From contig CAIIXF020000011.1 in the NCBI GenBank assembly GCA_903813345.2, forward strand, positions 18,211,754-18,275,753: a stretch of DNA of 64,000 nucleotides, given 5' to 3'. The notes beneath the pieces were generated by a model. That model saw only the letters and a program-made list of their open reading frames with translations. It was not told where the DNA came from and searched no databases. Position 1 is the first letter of the stretch; every line of letters starts with the position of its first letter. The translations under genes were made by a program, and so were the position numbers. Below are positions 29,901-39,334 of the stretch, piece by piece. Source of the DNA: Owenia fusiformis. Lineage: Eukaryota; Annelida; Polychaeta; Sabellida; Oweniidae.

Positions 29901-32900
29901 GAAAATCGTCCATTCCCATGTAAACCAATAGGAAATGGTGGGTTTGGTGCAAATCTGATTTTATGATATCTATCCAGTAAAAGATTTTTGTTTGTTAAAT
30001 AAAGTTAGAAAATTCAATTGATTACCTAACTTGTATTTTTGAATGTTCTGTCATATTACTTGCCGTAAACCTTCCATTTCCCATTGGTTTACATAGGATT
30101 TTCAAAAATTCATCAGATTTGTCATCCATTTCTGATCTATTGTAATTTTTGAAAAAAATAGAAAAAATTGAGGTATTGGAAATTATGTCAATTTATATAT
30201 CCAGCTCTGTAAGTGTCAATTTATATTTCCATTCCTAAAAGTATTTTTTTCTTTATAGGTTATGCAAATAAAAAATCAAACATAAAGAGGCTTTAACACA
30301 TAGTTCAATGAGGGAGCTAAGGTTGCCAAACTTTTGGAAGGGGGTGTATAACCATATGACACAACATATATCAATAATTGGTTCTTGCTGACCAGAGGTG
30401 CTCGTTGTGACACCCTTGGCTATGTAACTGGTCAATGTTACTATAAATAGCAACTTCAAACAAATTAATTTCATTGAATGATATATAGCTGGCTGGTAAT
30501 CGCCATGGAAACATAACAAAGGGATTCCCAGATATCCGCTGGCACCAGACAGCTGATGTTGGCTTTGTTCCCAATATGAGGATGGAAAAAACATTCATGG
30601 CAGTTGCTATGGATCTTCCAGATGACAAGTCCCCATATGGGGCGTAAGTAAATTCCATGCTTTCAAATTCCCTGTGTTCAATAATAAATACAGGGTGACC
30701 CAAAAAATGGAAAATTTTGGAATAGCTGTCAGTTTGGTGGGATCTTCTTGAATTTTCTATTGCAAAGAGTCTTTAATATGAAGCAAACAGAGATGTTATT
30801 ATATTGCATCTATACCTTTTAAATTCAGAGAATTCCAGTATTCCATTTAGACATGCTCTCATGCCAGTTAGTTCAAAAATATCTATAGATGAAGTCGTAT
30901 GTGCAATAAAAATACATACCTGCTCCAGCAAACACTAGTGAAAACTTAATCTAAACAAGAAACTCATTACAATAGGCACATTACATTATAATTGAGAGTT
31001 AATATTGAGATCATATTTAGGGTCACCTTGTGCTCCACATTTCACACGTCCCTTTGCTGACATGCAGTGCTATGGTGTAGGATGGTGTGCCATAAAAATA
31101 TGCTTGGCTTTTGATTTTGCATTTAAGGCACTCCTTCGAAGAAATCTAAAACCCTGATAAACCCCAGAATAAATAAACACAATATTTCAAAGCTCCCTCT
31201 GCTTCTAGCTTGCAGCTTGGAGGGAGGGCAAGAATTATACTCATGGTTTCCCAGACATTCGCTGGCATCAAACTGCAGATGTAGGCTACGTTCCAAACTA
31301 TCGCATGAAGAAAGTATTTATGGCTGTAGCTATGGATTTACCAGATGATACATCTCCCTACTCTGCGTGAGTAATGCCTCAATCACATTTGATCTACGGC
31401 AACCATACACAGTGGCCATAGCTCCCCAAAATAGAGAAAAAAGCAGCGTAAAATATAGCATCCTCCTAAGCAGGTGTCCAGAATCTGTACCTCCTTCTTT
31501 CCCCCTGCTATAACCAATTTGGAAGCGCCTGATAAAACTGAATCACGTGATCTAATTATGTGCTGATGACATATACATGATTGCTGTCGCTATGTTGCAA
31601 CAGCGAATCAAATTCTGAGTTCTTAGTTGGGGAAATGCTAACTGCTTATCGCAGGGGGTAAAAAGAAAGTATCCAGTATTCTGGATTTTGAAGCCCTGTG
31701 ATTGGAGGATGAAAATATAATGACAAGCACTACAATGTATTTTCTGTATCGATTTTGTGAAGCTACTGCTACTGATCCTATCCCTCTATCCTTCCCTAAA
31801 ATGTTCACACAAACAATTACATGATTTTTTATATTTCCTAATAGTTATTGCTGACATGCAATATATTCTCATTTTAAAATGCTCATTTCAATATCTGTAG
31901 CATTAACAGTTCTAGTTTGTTTCCATTCCTTATTATTCAATTTATATCTTTTTTAAGATTCCTCTATACATAAGGTAGAATGCTGGATTTTCATGTATCT
32001 TAATTTATAATTTATTTACATTAAAGTTGGTATAGCCATAATAATAATTTATATAATTTATTTACATAAAAGGTGGTATAGCCATTTTATATCAGTTTTA
32101 AAATTATAATTAAAAAAATCATTCTGGAAATAGGTATTCAGTATACAATACTCAGTTTTTGCATTGTTTGATCTATTTATCCATAGTCCTATTTTCTTCC
32201 ATTAAAGTATCCACCCCAGGGATAAACAAGATGTTGCTCAAAGATTGGCTCTATCCGGGTTAAATATAGCATATGGTAAACCCACAACCTACCATGGGCC
32301 CACAATAACAGCATATTTCATAGATATTGGCTTCTACACCCTGAAGATTGGACTGAGTATGAAGATTGATAAGCCTCATAGTAATGATGGATTTGAGGTA
32401 GATTATTTACTTTTTTATGCATTGAATGATATAGGGGGTGATATGAAAATTAAAATGTATCCATCAATGTTTTGTCTTTTGGCTTTGGCACTTCCTTTTA
32501 AGTTCAGAAATATGGTATTTTATTTATTCCTAGATTTAGATTCCCAAGATAACATCACCATAGCAACATCTTGTTATTAGCTCACATGGTGAGCTATTGC
32601 AATCGCTCACTTGTCCGTCTGTCTGTCCGTCCGTCCGTCTGTCCGTCCGTCCGTCCGTCCGTCAACAATAGTGGCACGTTTTAAAACCTCTGTCGATAGG
32701 ATTCCTGTTTTAAGTTATTTCTGTTCAACATCAATACAGAAAACCCCCCTATGACTCCTGGTTCAAAAGCTCGCCTATTTTCAAAATGGCCGTCACTTTT
32801 GTCTCGCGAAATTCACTTTTAGCCCATTTCCTAGCTAACCTCTGTCGATGGGATTCCTGTTTTAAGTTATTTCTGTTCAACATCAATACAGAAAACCCCC

Positions 32901-35211
32901 CTATGACTCCTGGTTCAAAAGCTCGCCTATTTTCAAAATGGCCGTCACTTTTGTCTCGCGAAATTCACTTTTGGCTCATTTCCTAGCTTAACAAATAATT
33001 TCAGGTGTCCTACATTGTAAAAATCCATGTCAATGTAAAGATTAGATATATGAAATAATTTTGTTACAAAAAATCAGCGAAAAATTGTATCCATTTTTTT
33101 ATTTTCAGCCATTTTAGTTAACATTGATTTGTCTATCTGACTCGCGAAATCCACTTTCTGTCAATAACAGTGGCACGTTTTAAAACCTCTGTCGATAGGA
33201 TTCCTGTTTTAAGTTATTTCTGTTCAACATGAATTCAGAAAACTCCCCTATGACTCCTGGTTCAAAAGCTCGCCTATTTTCAAAATGGCCGCCATTTTTG
33301 TCTCGCGAAATTCACTTTTGACCCATTTCCTAGCCTTACAAATAATTTCAAGTGTCCTACATTGTAGAAGTCCATTGCAAAGTAAAGAGTAGATGTATGA
33401 AATAATTTTGTTATGAAAAATCAGCGAAAAATTATATCCATTTATTTATTTTCAGCCATTTTAGTTAACATTGATTTGTCCATCTGTCTCGCAAAATTCA
33501 CTTTTGGACCATTTACCTTTAACCCTCTGTCGATAGGAATCCCATTTTCAGTAATTTTTGTTCAACATCAATACAAAAAACTCTCCTATGACTCTTGGTT
33601 CAAAAGCTCGGCTATTTTTAAATTGGCCGTCACTTTTGTCTCGCGAAATTCACTTTTGACCCATTTCCTAGCTTTACAAATAACTTCAGGTGTCCTACAT
33701 TGTAAAAATCCATGTCAATGTAAAGGGTAGATATATGAAATAATTTTGTTACAAAAAATCAGTGAAAAATTGTATCCATTTTTTTATTTTCAGCCATTTT
33801 AGTTAACATTGATTTGTCTATCTGACTCGCGAAATCCACTTTCTGTGGCACGTTTTAAAACCTCTGTCGATAGGATTCCTGTTTTAAGTTATTTCTGTTC
33901 AACATCAATTCAGAAAACTAACCTATGACTCCTGGTTTAAAAGCTCGCCTATTTTCAAAATGGCCGCCATTTTTGTCTCGCTAAATTCACTTTTGACCCA
34001 TTTCCTAGCTTTACAAATAATTTCAAGTGTCCTACATTGTAAAAATCCATGTCAATGTAAAGAGTAGATGTATGAAATAATTTTGTTACGAAAAATCAGC
34101 GAAAAATTATATCCATTTATTTATTTTCAGCCATTTTAGTTAACATTGATTTGTCCATCTGTCTCGCAAAATCCACTTTTGGACCATTTACTTTAAACCC
34201 TCTGTCGATAGGATTCCCATTTTAAGTTAATTTTGTTCAACATCAATACAAAAAACTCTCCTATGACTCTTGGTTCAAAAGCTCGCCTATTTTCAAAATG
34301 GTTGCCATTCTTGTTTCGCAAAATTCACTTTTTGCCCATTTCCTAGCTTTACAAATAATTTCAGCTGTCCTGCATTGTAAAAAGCCATGTCACTGTAAAA
34401 GGTAGTTGTATGAAATAATTTTGTTACAAATAATCAGCAAAATATTATATCCGTTTTTTTATTTTCAGCCATTTTAGTTAACATTGATTTGTCCATCTGT
34501 CTCGGGAAATCCTCTTTTGGACCATTTGCTTAAAACCTCTGTCAATAGGATTCCAGTTTCAAGTTATTTTTGTTCAACATCAATACAAAAAACTCCCCTA
34601 TGACTCCTGGTTCAAAAGCTTGCCTGATTTCAAAATGGTCGCCATTTTTGTCTCGCGAAATTCAATTTTGGCCCATTTCCTAGCTTTACAAATAATTTTA
34701 GGTGTCTTGCATTGCAAAAAGCCATGTCACTGTAAAGAGTAGTTGTATGAAATAATTTTGTTACAAATTATTGGCAAAAAATTATATCCGTTTTTTTTTC
34801 AGCCATTTTAATTGACTGAGAGACAGATGGCTTGAAATAATTTTGTAACAAAAAATCAGCAAAAAATGTGACCATGTGAGCCCAGTACCCATGGTACTAA
34901 TTTTTTTTTTCCAGGTGTGTTGTTCCAAGGACAATCAGACCTACTGTGGCTCAGGGAATGCATTCTGGTCACCAGCACCTCTCATAGGCTACGATCAACA
35001 TTCTGTGACGATGTCGTGGAAAACATGTAGTGGCTCATGGATTGTTGGGCTCCGTTACGCCTGGCTTGAGACACCATGTGCATTCAAGCAATGTCCAGTA
35101 TATAGTGTTATAAATGAACTCCCAATGGCGCCATTTGTAACAAATGGTCTCATAGGAGGGGGCAGAGTAGGTCAAGATGGCCCACAATACCTGCAGGGGA
35201 CACTTAACTAG
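23904..35211 (+). CDS. SIAE: Sialate O-acetylesterase (complete, ten exon positions, one as alternative pair)
   Basis: Removes O-acetyl groups from sialic acids; the family is secreted or lysosomal (SASA/SGNH-like serine esterase). Exons: 23904-24009, 26190-26360, 27115-27293, 27511-27655, 28581-28770, 29065-29195, 29463-29593, then either 30489-30643 (8a) or 31209-31366 (8b), 32208-32397, 34915-35211. All junctions keep GT/AG and phase, and the sum is 1695 nt with 8a (564 aa) or 1698 with 8b; the human protein is about 523. Exon 1 encodes a hydrophobic signal peptide (FSGFVLLSVNIIVHG). Conserved blocks in order: FASYYGDHMVLQ, GDVWICSGQSNMQ (nucleophile Ser about 144), PIGLVASDWGGTPVEAWSS, GAIWYQGEAN, YNCTFPTMIEDWR, IRWHQTAD (catalytic His about 370), AVAMDLPDD, HPRDKQDVAQRLAL, and a Cys-rich end (VCCSKDNQ, LRYAW, FKQCPVY). 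Introns are full of MITEs, and several exon edges are duplicated locally (see findings). Confidence 0.95.
24280..24480 (+). repeat. Dispersed repeat in SIAE intron 1
   Basis: 'ggatttgctgaagtgaggat...ttcaagaggctatacatcagtggatgagagta...ttaagggatgtgtatct...attggaaagtatgaagtctcaaatcaccatggt' reappears diverged at about 42760-43270 in YJU2 intron 1 ('ggattttctgaagtgaggat', 'caagaagctatacattggtgaatgagagta', 'caccatggtttgc'). Confidence 0.65.
25025..25195 (-). repeat. Reversed, partial copy of the 'CAGTGATCTCCCC' MITE in SIAE intron 1
   Basis: 'ttctcaggtgggtgcaaaac...tttcaagtgggtgcaaatgg...caggtgggtgcgagcc...caggtgggtgttgcgcccaccc' is the reverse complement of the interior of 14907-15111 and 51947-52148. 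Its terminal repeats are not recognisable. Confidence 0.75.
25987..26181 (+). repeat. 'GTGGTGACATATTG' element just before SIAE exon 2
   Basis: Starts 'agtggtgacatattgttata' and ends 'agatggtgacatattttgtcatgttaatggtttgttta'. The right end sits only about 9 bp before the exon 2 acceptor (AG at 26188-26189), so the element lies across the usual branch-point/pyrimidine region. Confidence 0.65.
26500..27180 (+). repeat. Tandem copies of the SIAE exon 3 acceptor and exon start
   Basis: Four units of about 155-170 bp, each with 'aggaatcattttcagcaatg', 'aataacaattacattttctg', an AG (26621-26622, 26776-26777, 26946-26947, 27113-27114) and then the start of exon 3 ('gccctgtggcgggacaattt...gctatagatggccctaag'). 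Only the last unit runs on into the rest of exon 3. The second keeps about 22 codons of the frame before diverging into a stop; the first has lost frame. Confidence 0.9.
27610..27830 (+). repeat. Tandem copy of the SIAE exon 4 end and donor site
   Basis: Exon 4 ends 'gtgggtctatagaggaacta...agtacat|gtgagtgcattttatg' (27618-27672). About 140 bp downstream (27762-27815) the same stretch recurs with a second gtgagt donor. The sequence between holds an in-frame stop, so reading through to the second donor would not give a longer protein. Confidence 0.88.
28433..28540 (+). repeat. Decayed 'GTGGTGACATATTG' family copy in SIAE intron 4
   Basis: 'ggtccaacttttttcggcatttggtggttggtg...ctgtaacaaatagtaggtggtcacattttgcatgtcaatgccttgttta' matches the right half of the family. 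Confidence 0.6.
29396..29512 (+). repeat. Tandem copy of the SIAE exon 7 acceptor and exon start
   Basis: 'tattgtgttacag|gagaggctaatgaccctgacacatataactgtacattaccaacta' immediately precedes 'tattgtattatag|gtgaggccaatgcaggagcgcctgacacatataattgtacattcccc'. The upstream copy lacks part of the codons present in the real exon and is a decayed duplicate. Confidence 0.88.
29679..30346. mobile_element. 668 bp hairpin MITE (TA target) in SIAE intron 7
   Basis: The left arm CACTCCCCTCCAAAAATTTGG...aaagcctctttatgtttga recurs reversed at the right end ('tcaaacataaagaggcttt...ccaaacttttggaagggggtg'), flanked by TA on each side (29677-29678, 30347-30348). Similarity extends to about 250-300 bp per arm, so nearly the whole element folds back. 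Tc1/mariner-like by target and ends. No coding capacity. Confidence 0.88.
30489..30643 (+). CDS. SIAE: SIAE exon 8a (alternative to 8b)
   Basis: 155 nt, entering phase 0 and leaving phase 2. Acceptor 'tgatatatag', donor gtaagt. Reads LAGNRHGNITK, then GFPDIRWHQTADVGFVPN and MAVAMDLPDDKSPYGA. Carries the catalytic-histidine block IRWHQTAD. Exon 8b downstream is a paralogous version of the same segment. Confidence 0.92.
30691..31030. mobile_element. Probable ~340 bp MITE between exons 8a and 8b
   Basis: Starts 'taCAGGGTGACCCaaaaaatgg' and ends 'tttaGGGTCACCTTG', imperfectly inverted ends as in mariner-type elements. Weakly supported because the arms are short. Confidence 0.5.
31209..31366 (+). 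CDS. SIAE: SIAE exon 8b (alternative to 8a)
   Basis: 158 nt, phase 0 to phase 2, acceptor 'tgcttctag', donor gtgagt. Reads LAAWREGKNYTH, then GFPDIRWHQTADVGYVPN and MAVAMDLPDDTSPYSA. Intact, with all residues of the catalytic block retained. Using both 8a and 8b would break the frame (phase 2 exit into a phase 0 entry), so they should be mutually exclusive. A nearer AG at 31214-31215 would give the wrong frame, which decides the start. Confidence 0.9.
32576..34909 (+). mobile_element. 2.3 kb 'AGCTCACATGGTGAGC' element, copy 2, filling SIAE intron 9
   Basis: Same ends and same order of variant ~340 bp units as 8723-11462, without that copy's 371 bp insertion. It begins 178 bp into the intron, with AGCTCACATGGTGAGC and a (gtccgtccgtct)n run. 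It ends 'ccatgtgagcccagtacccatggtactaattttttt', directly followed by 'ccag' and SIAE exon 10. Confidence 0.88.
34895..34914 (+). promoter_or_regulatory. SIAE: Element-derived branch point, polypyrimidine tract and 3' splice site of SIAE exon 10
   Basis: 'tactaa' followed by a T run and 'ccag' precedes exon 10 at 34915. TACTAA(T/C) is a near-ideal branch-point word. The same 'ggtactaattttttt' closes the other copy of the repeat at about 11450-11467, so the branch point and T tract are part of the element. Confidence 0.75.
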
Positions 35212-35228
35212 TATGACCAAGTGATATA

Positions 35229-36319
35229 CGAGGGTTGATCATAAAGTTCTCATAATATCCCTCTAATTTCTATATTTTTCAATATATTCTAATGAATTTT
35301 TCACAGAATGTGCAGCATAGAATGTCTAATTGAATCAGATAACAATATTTAGTTAAACAGAAATATTAAATAAGAAATGTGCAGCATAGAATGTCTAATT
35401 GAATCAGATAACAATATTTAGTTAAACAGAAATATTAAATAAGAAATGGTTGCCATAGTAACGGGAAATCAAGGCACGCGGGGCAAATAAAAGTAATTGA
35501 GAGAATGGCTCTAATTAACCATTTTAACACACATAATAAACTCTCATAAATTACCAAACACGTTAAAATGTTAACTTGAATATGTTGTTAAGTGCTTTTA
35601 CTATTAAAAAAATTAATCATGTGGATTGTGTGGTGTCATAGGGGATGCTTTCATGCTTCATTAGATGTGATACCAGAGTCTGCCCCCTAAAGCTGATGAT
35701 CAGAAATGACTGAGTAAGAGAATGCAATAGATGCAGAGATCTTCAGAAAAATAAAATTCATATTGATAATATGTTATGTTAAGTTTGTAAGATCCTTTGG
35801 TCAGACTAAACATGATCTAAAACAAATTGCTAAGGTATTAACAAAATTACACTATGTGTGTGGTCTGTACATGTTAAAAATGAACTAAAGGGGCAAAATC
35901 AATTTTCCTCGGGATATTTGACAAAACAGTCATGGGGTCTAACGGTCACTTCTAATGAAGCATAACAATCATCCATTATGAGATCACACAATTCACATGA
36001 CCATTATAATAGTTCACAACAGTCAAGATCACATATTATTTGACAATTTAATGTGTTTGACAGCTTATTTGACAACTTATTATGTATTTAAACATGGTTA
36101 ATAGGGGCTATTCTAGCTAGTTTTTTTTATTTGCCCCGGGTGCCTTGAATTCAAGTTACTATGGCAACCATTTCTTATTTAATGTTTCAGTTATCCTAAA
36201 TATTTTTTGCTGGATTAATAAAACATTCCATGCTACACATTCTGTGAAAATTTCATAGAAAAATATTGAAAAGTAAAGAAATCAGAGAGATATTATGAGA
36301 ACTTTATGATCAACCCTTG
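35229..36319. mobile_element. 1.09 kb mariner-like MITE with ~200 bp inverted arms, in the SIAE 3' UTR or flank
   Basis: The left arm starts CGAGGGTTGATCATAAAGTT 17 nt after the SIAE stop codon. The right arm ends with the inverted form 'aactttatgatcaacccttg'. The arms match for about 200 bp including 'tcacagaatgtg.agcat.gaatg' and 'taagaaatggttgccatagtaac'. The left arm has an internal 69 bp direct duplication (about 35307-35445). 'gggcaaataaaagtaattg' in the left arm holds an AATAAA at about 35484. TA precedes the left end. Confidence 0.85.
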
Positions 36320-37029
36320 AAGTCCCAGTTATAGCACAGAAAAGATAATTAGGAAAAATATCACAAGCATCCATTACTTTTAGGAGATTTAGATTTAGGA
36401 GACTTACGATTATTAAAAAATCAGGATAGAAAGAAGTAAAGGGTCACAAAGTATGCACTTAAAGGTTCAAGCTGTATTTCTGATCTGACTTTAAATACCA
36501 AGGTCCCAATATCATTAGCATGCATATTCTATATTATGCCCTTCACAAATACCTTACAATCTGATATTTTTTCTACACATTTAAAATATACATGTATGTC
36601 ATATTTTGTAAACTTTCCTTAAAAAGGCTAAGCTTTAGATATTTTTGATACATGTTTGTTAATGGATCAGCTGTATAAGTGCACCAAACTATTATGTATA
36701 AATTCTAAATCTGTAAAAATATCTTCCAATGAAGATTTTGTTGTATGATATTATTTTATTATTATATTCCAATTATACAATGATTATATTGTACTTCATG
36801 TATGCTCAAGTTTTGTCACTTACTTAATTACATGTACATGTATGTAATAAATAATGCTCAAGACTTCTAATTCTGACTTTTGTTGATTATTCTGTGGGTC
36901 ATTGTCAATGAAAATCATGATCTCTTTTTCAAGTTCAATCCTGGTTTGTGTGAGATAAACCCAGCTACACCACTTGAATTCACATTAAAATTTCACAGGC
37001 ATACAAATGTTTGAAGCATTTCTAAAACA
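36320..37029. other. Intergenic, nothing recognised
   Basis: No gene or clear repeat. 'atgtaataaataatgctc' near 36845 could serve as a distal poly(A) signal for SIAE, which is speculative. Confidence 0.35.
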
Positions 37030-37115
37030 AGGCATTAACATGCAAAATGTCACTACCTGCCATTTGTTACAGAAGCCAACTGCCAGACACTAAGTGCAGA
37101 AAATTTCCTAAGTGA
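37030..37115 (-). repeat. Reversed 'GTGGTGAC' family fragment
   Basis: 'aaacaaggcattaacatgcaaaatgtcactacctgccatttgttacag' is the reverse complement of the family's right end. Confidence 0.6.
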
Positions 37116-37172
37116 CATCTATATTATTGAGTAGAGTGAATGTTTATTCTAAATAGGGAATTCGAAGTGGCC
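37116..37172 (+). repeat. ~57 bp direct repeat, copy 1
   Basis: 'tgacatctatattattgagtagagtgaatg...aaatagggaattcga' recurs without visible change at about 38462-38512. The two copies bracket the 37.2-37.6 kb minisatellite. Confidence 0.85.
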
Positions 37173-37204
37173 AGACGTACATTCAGCAGTGGTAAGCATA
37201 TTTT

Positions 37205-37600
37205 GATTTACATGCCCGAGCAAGGGGCGCCCGAGCAAGGGGCTAAAATAAAAGGCTTTGAGGGCCTAGATATATAATGCCCGAGCAAGGGGCTAAAATA
37301 AAAGGCTTTGAGGGCCTAGAGATTAAAAGGCTTTGAGGGCCTAGAGATATAAATGCCCGAGCAAGGGGCTAAAAATAAAAGGCTTTGAGGGCCTAGATAT
37401 AAATGCCCGAGCAAGGGGCTAAAATAAAAGGCTTTGAGGGCCTAGATATAAATGCCCGAGCAAGGGGCGCCCGAGCAAGGGGCTAAAATAAAAGGCTCCA
37501 AGGGCCTGAAAGCAGGGGGCAAAAAATATGAACTATAAGTGGTAATGAATAAAAGGCCTTGAGAGCCTAGAGATACAGAGATATTATGCCAGAGCAAGGG
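37205..37600 (+). repeat. Minisatellite, ~47 bp 'gcccgagcaaggggctaaaataaaaggctttgag' unit
   Basis: About seven full or partial units built from 'gcccgagcaaggggc', 'taaaataaaaggctttgag' and 'ggcctagatataa', with local unit rearrangements. The last units (after 37490) are more diverged. ORFs on the minus strand here are repeat by-products. Confidence 0.92.
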
Positions 37601-38395
37601 GCTATTAAATATAACTATGAGACAATATAAGAGAAGGCAAATATTTGACAGAAACAAAGAAAAATAGAACATTGATGACATGAAAAATCTTGATATTATG
37701 GCCTTATAATGAACACTGGAAATTCAACGTGTTAATAACACAGTAAAATTAGAGGTCATTATACAGTACGTTATAGTACAGTGTGACGAAAATAATGACA
37801 CTCAGGTATAATCTGGTAATTGGCAATTGAATGAAACTGGGGTTTACTCAATAGAAAGTAGGTTGAATTGTTTTGACATGACTGGATAACCTATGCAAGT
37901 GATTGGTTATGTAATGGTTTAATTCCATGTACCCTCTTGTAAACTAATTTGAAAATGACTTGAGTATGTAACATTTGAAACTAGTGAAGTCTGATAAACA
38001 ATTGGCTTCTCTTTACATCTAAGGTCCGGGAGCACTGATCTCTTAGTGGTTTTAACCACGTGGACTTCGGATGTGAGAGTTGTCTCTCCACAGTAGGAGG
38101 TAATTGGCAATTGAGGTTAATTACTCATGTTAGGGGACTGATTTTCCCCACCAGTAATTCATGAATGAAATATTGATATGAGGTCAATTTTAGGTTTTAT
38201 TAGCTTCATAATTACATCATGGAAAACCATCTACTAGAACTACTGGGAGAGATTGCTCTCAAATCCGATGTCCACGTTAGTTTTTTGTTAATTTTTTATT
38301 AAAGATTTGAGGATTGGGAGTAGTAAAAATTAACAAATCACATTATTCAGAATGTAAATACACCGTAAAGGGTAAAATTAAATGTGTATTTCACC
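37601..38395. other. Intergenic, nothing recognised
   Basis: Short ORFs only. About 37998-38115 contains a fold-back ('ctctcacatccgaagtccacg' type) without further signs. Confidence 0.35.
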
Positions 38396-38790
38396 CAATC
38401 CTTTAACATGAAATCTACTTGAATGTATGGATGTCACTTAGGAAACATAGATTTCCTAAGTGACATCTATATTATTGAGTAGAGTGAATGTTTATTCTAA
38501 ATAGGGAATTCGAGGGAGGTAGTCATTAGCGAATGCAATGGATAATAGTTTACATATCATGAAATTTGGATGAAATATCATGAAATTGGGAAATGATTGA
38601 AAAATAAGTTACCCTCCCACCCAACCCATTTCCTGAGGCTGTACATTCTGGTGGGTTTCACTTAAATATGTCTTTCACCCAATCCTTTAACATGAAATCT
38701 ACTTGAATGTATGGATGTCACTTAGGAAACATAGACCATCCACAAAAAGTTGGAGATTATAACAAAATGTCACCACTTGAGTTGGTGACA
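38396..38790. repeat. Nested direct repeats and a 'cacttaggaaa/tttcctaagtg' hairpin
   Basis: 'caatcctttaacatgaaatctacttgaatgtatggatgtcacttaggaaacatag' occurs at about 38397-38451 and 38681-38735. Between them is the second copy of the 37116 repeat. 'tgtcacttaggaaacatagatttcctaagtgaca' forms a hairpin. It ends in a reversed 'GTGGTGAC' family scrap (38745-38790). Confidence 0.75.
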
Positions 38791-38989
38791 TAAAAATCAT
38801 ACCAGTGTTTTCTTTACAATCCTATTTTATTTCTGAAAAATGATGTAGAATATCTGATCAAATATGGAGGTTACTGAAAAAATGAAGTGCAGAAATGAAT
38901 TGAAAAGGAGATATTTCCATATTTTTGCCAGATAAGAAACCTTAAAACTCAAAAAGGATGGAATTTTAGACAAGGCATACAACATAACA

Positions 38990-39092
38990 AAATGTCAACA
39001 TTAGTGGAAGTTGTAAGAATTTGTAACAGATGCCATAAGTGCCAAACACCATCTACAAAAAAGTTGAAGACAATTTCTGATGGTGACATAAA
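38990..39092 (-). repeat. Reversed 'GTGGTGAC' family fragment downstream of YJU2
   Basis: 'aacataacaaaatgtcaaca...ctgatggtgacataaa' resembles the family in reverse, decayed. Confidence 0.45.
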
Positions 39093-39334
39093 ATAGGCGT
39101 GAATTGGACTGACGAGAGAAAAAATGTTGTAAAATGGTGACAATTCTTTCAATTCTTCTATTTAGTTCAGATTCTATTTCGGAAAAACTTTTACAAAAAA
39201 TTGAAAGGGGGGAAGTCCTTTTGAATTATCAATAAAATACACTATACATGTTCTCCATGCTTAACACACATTGACCATGACCAATATTGTCTTGTTTTAG
39301 GTTAAGAGACACACTGTATGCATATTTATTTGGA

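Noticed and set aside
32786-33730. ORFs inside the 'AGCTCACATGGTGAGC' element (also 11030-11221) as possible transposon proteins
   Set aside because: Peptides such as FVSRNSLLAHF recur in step with the 340 bp DNA units and show no conserved domain or codon preference; the same DNA is diverged by simple base and length changes between units.
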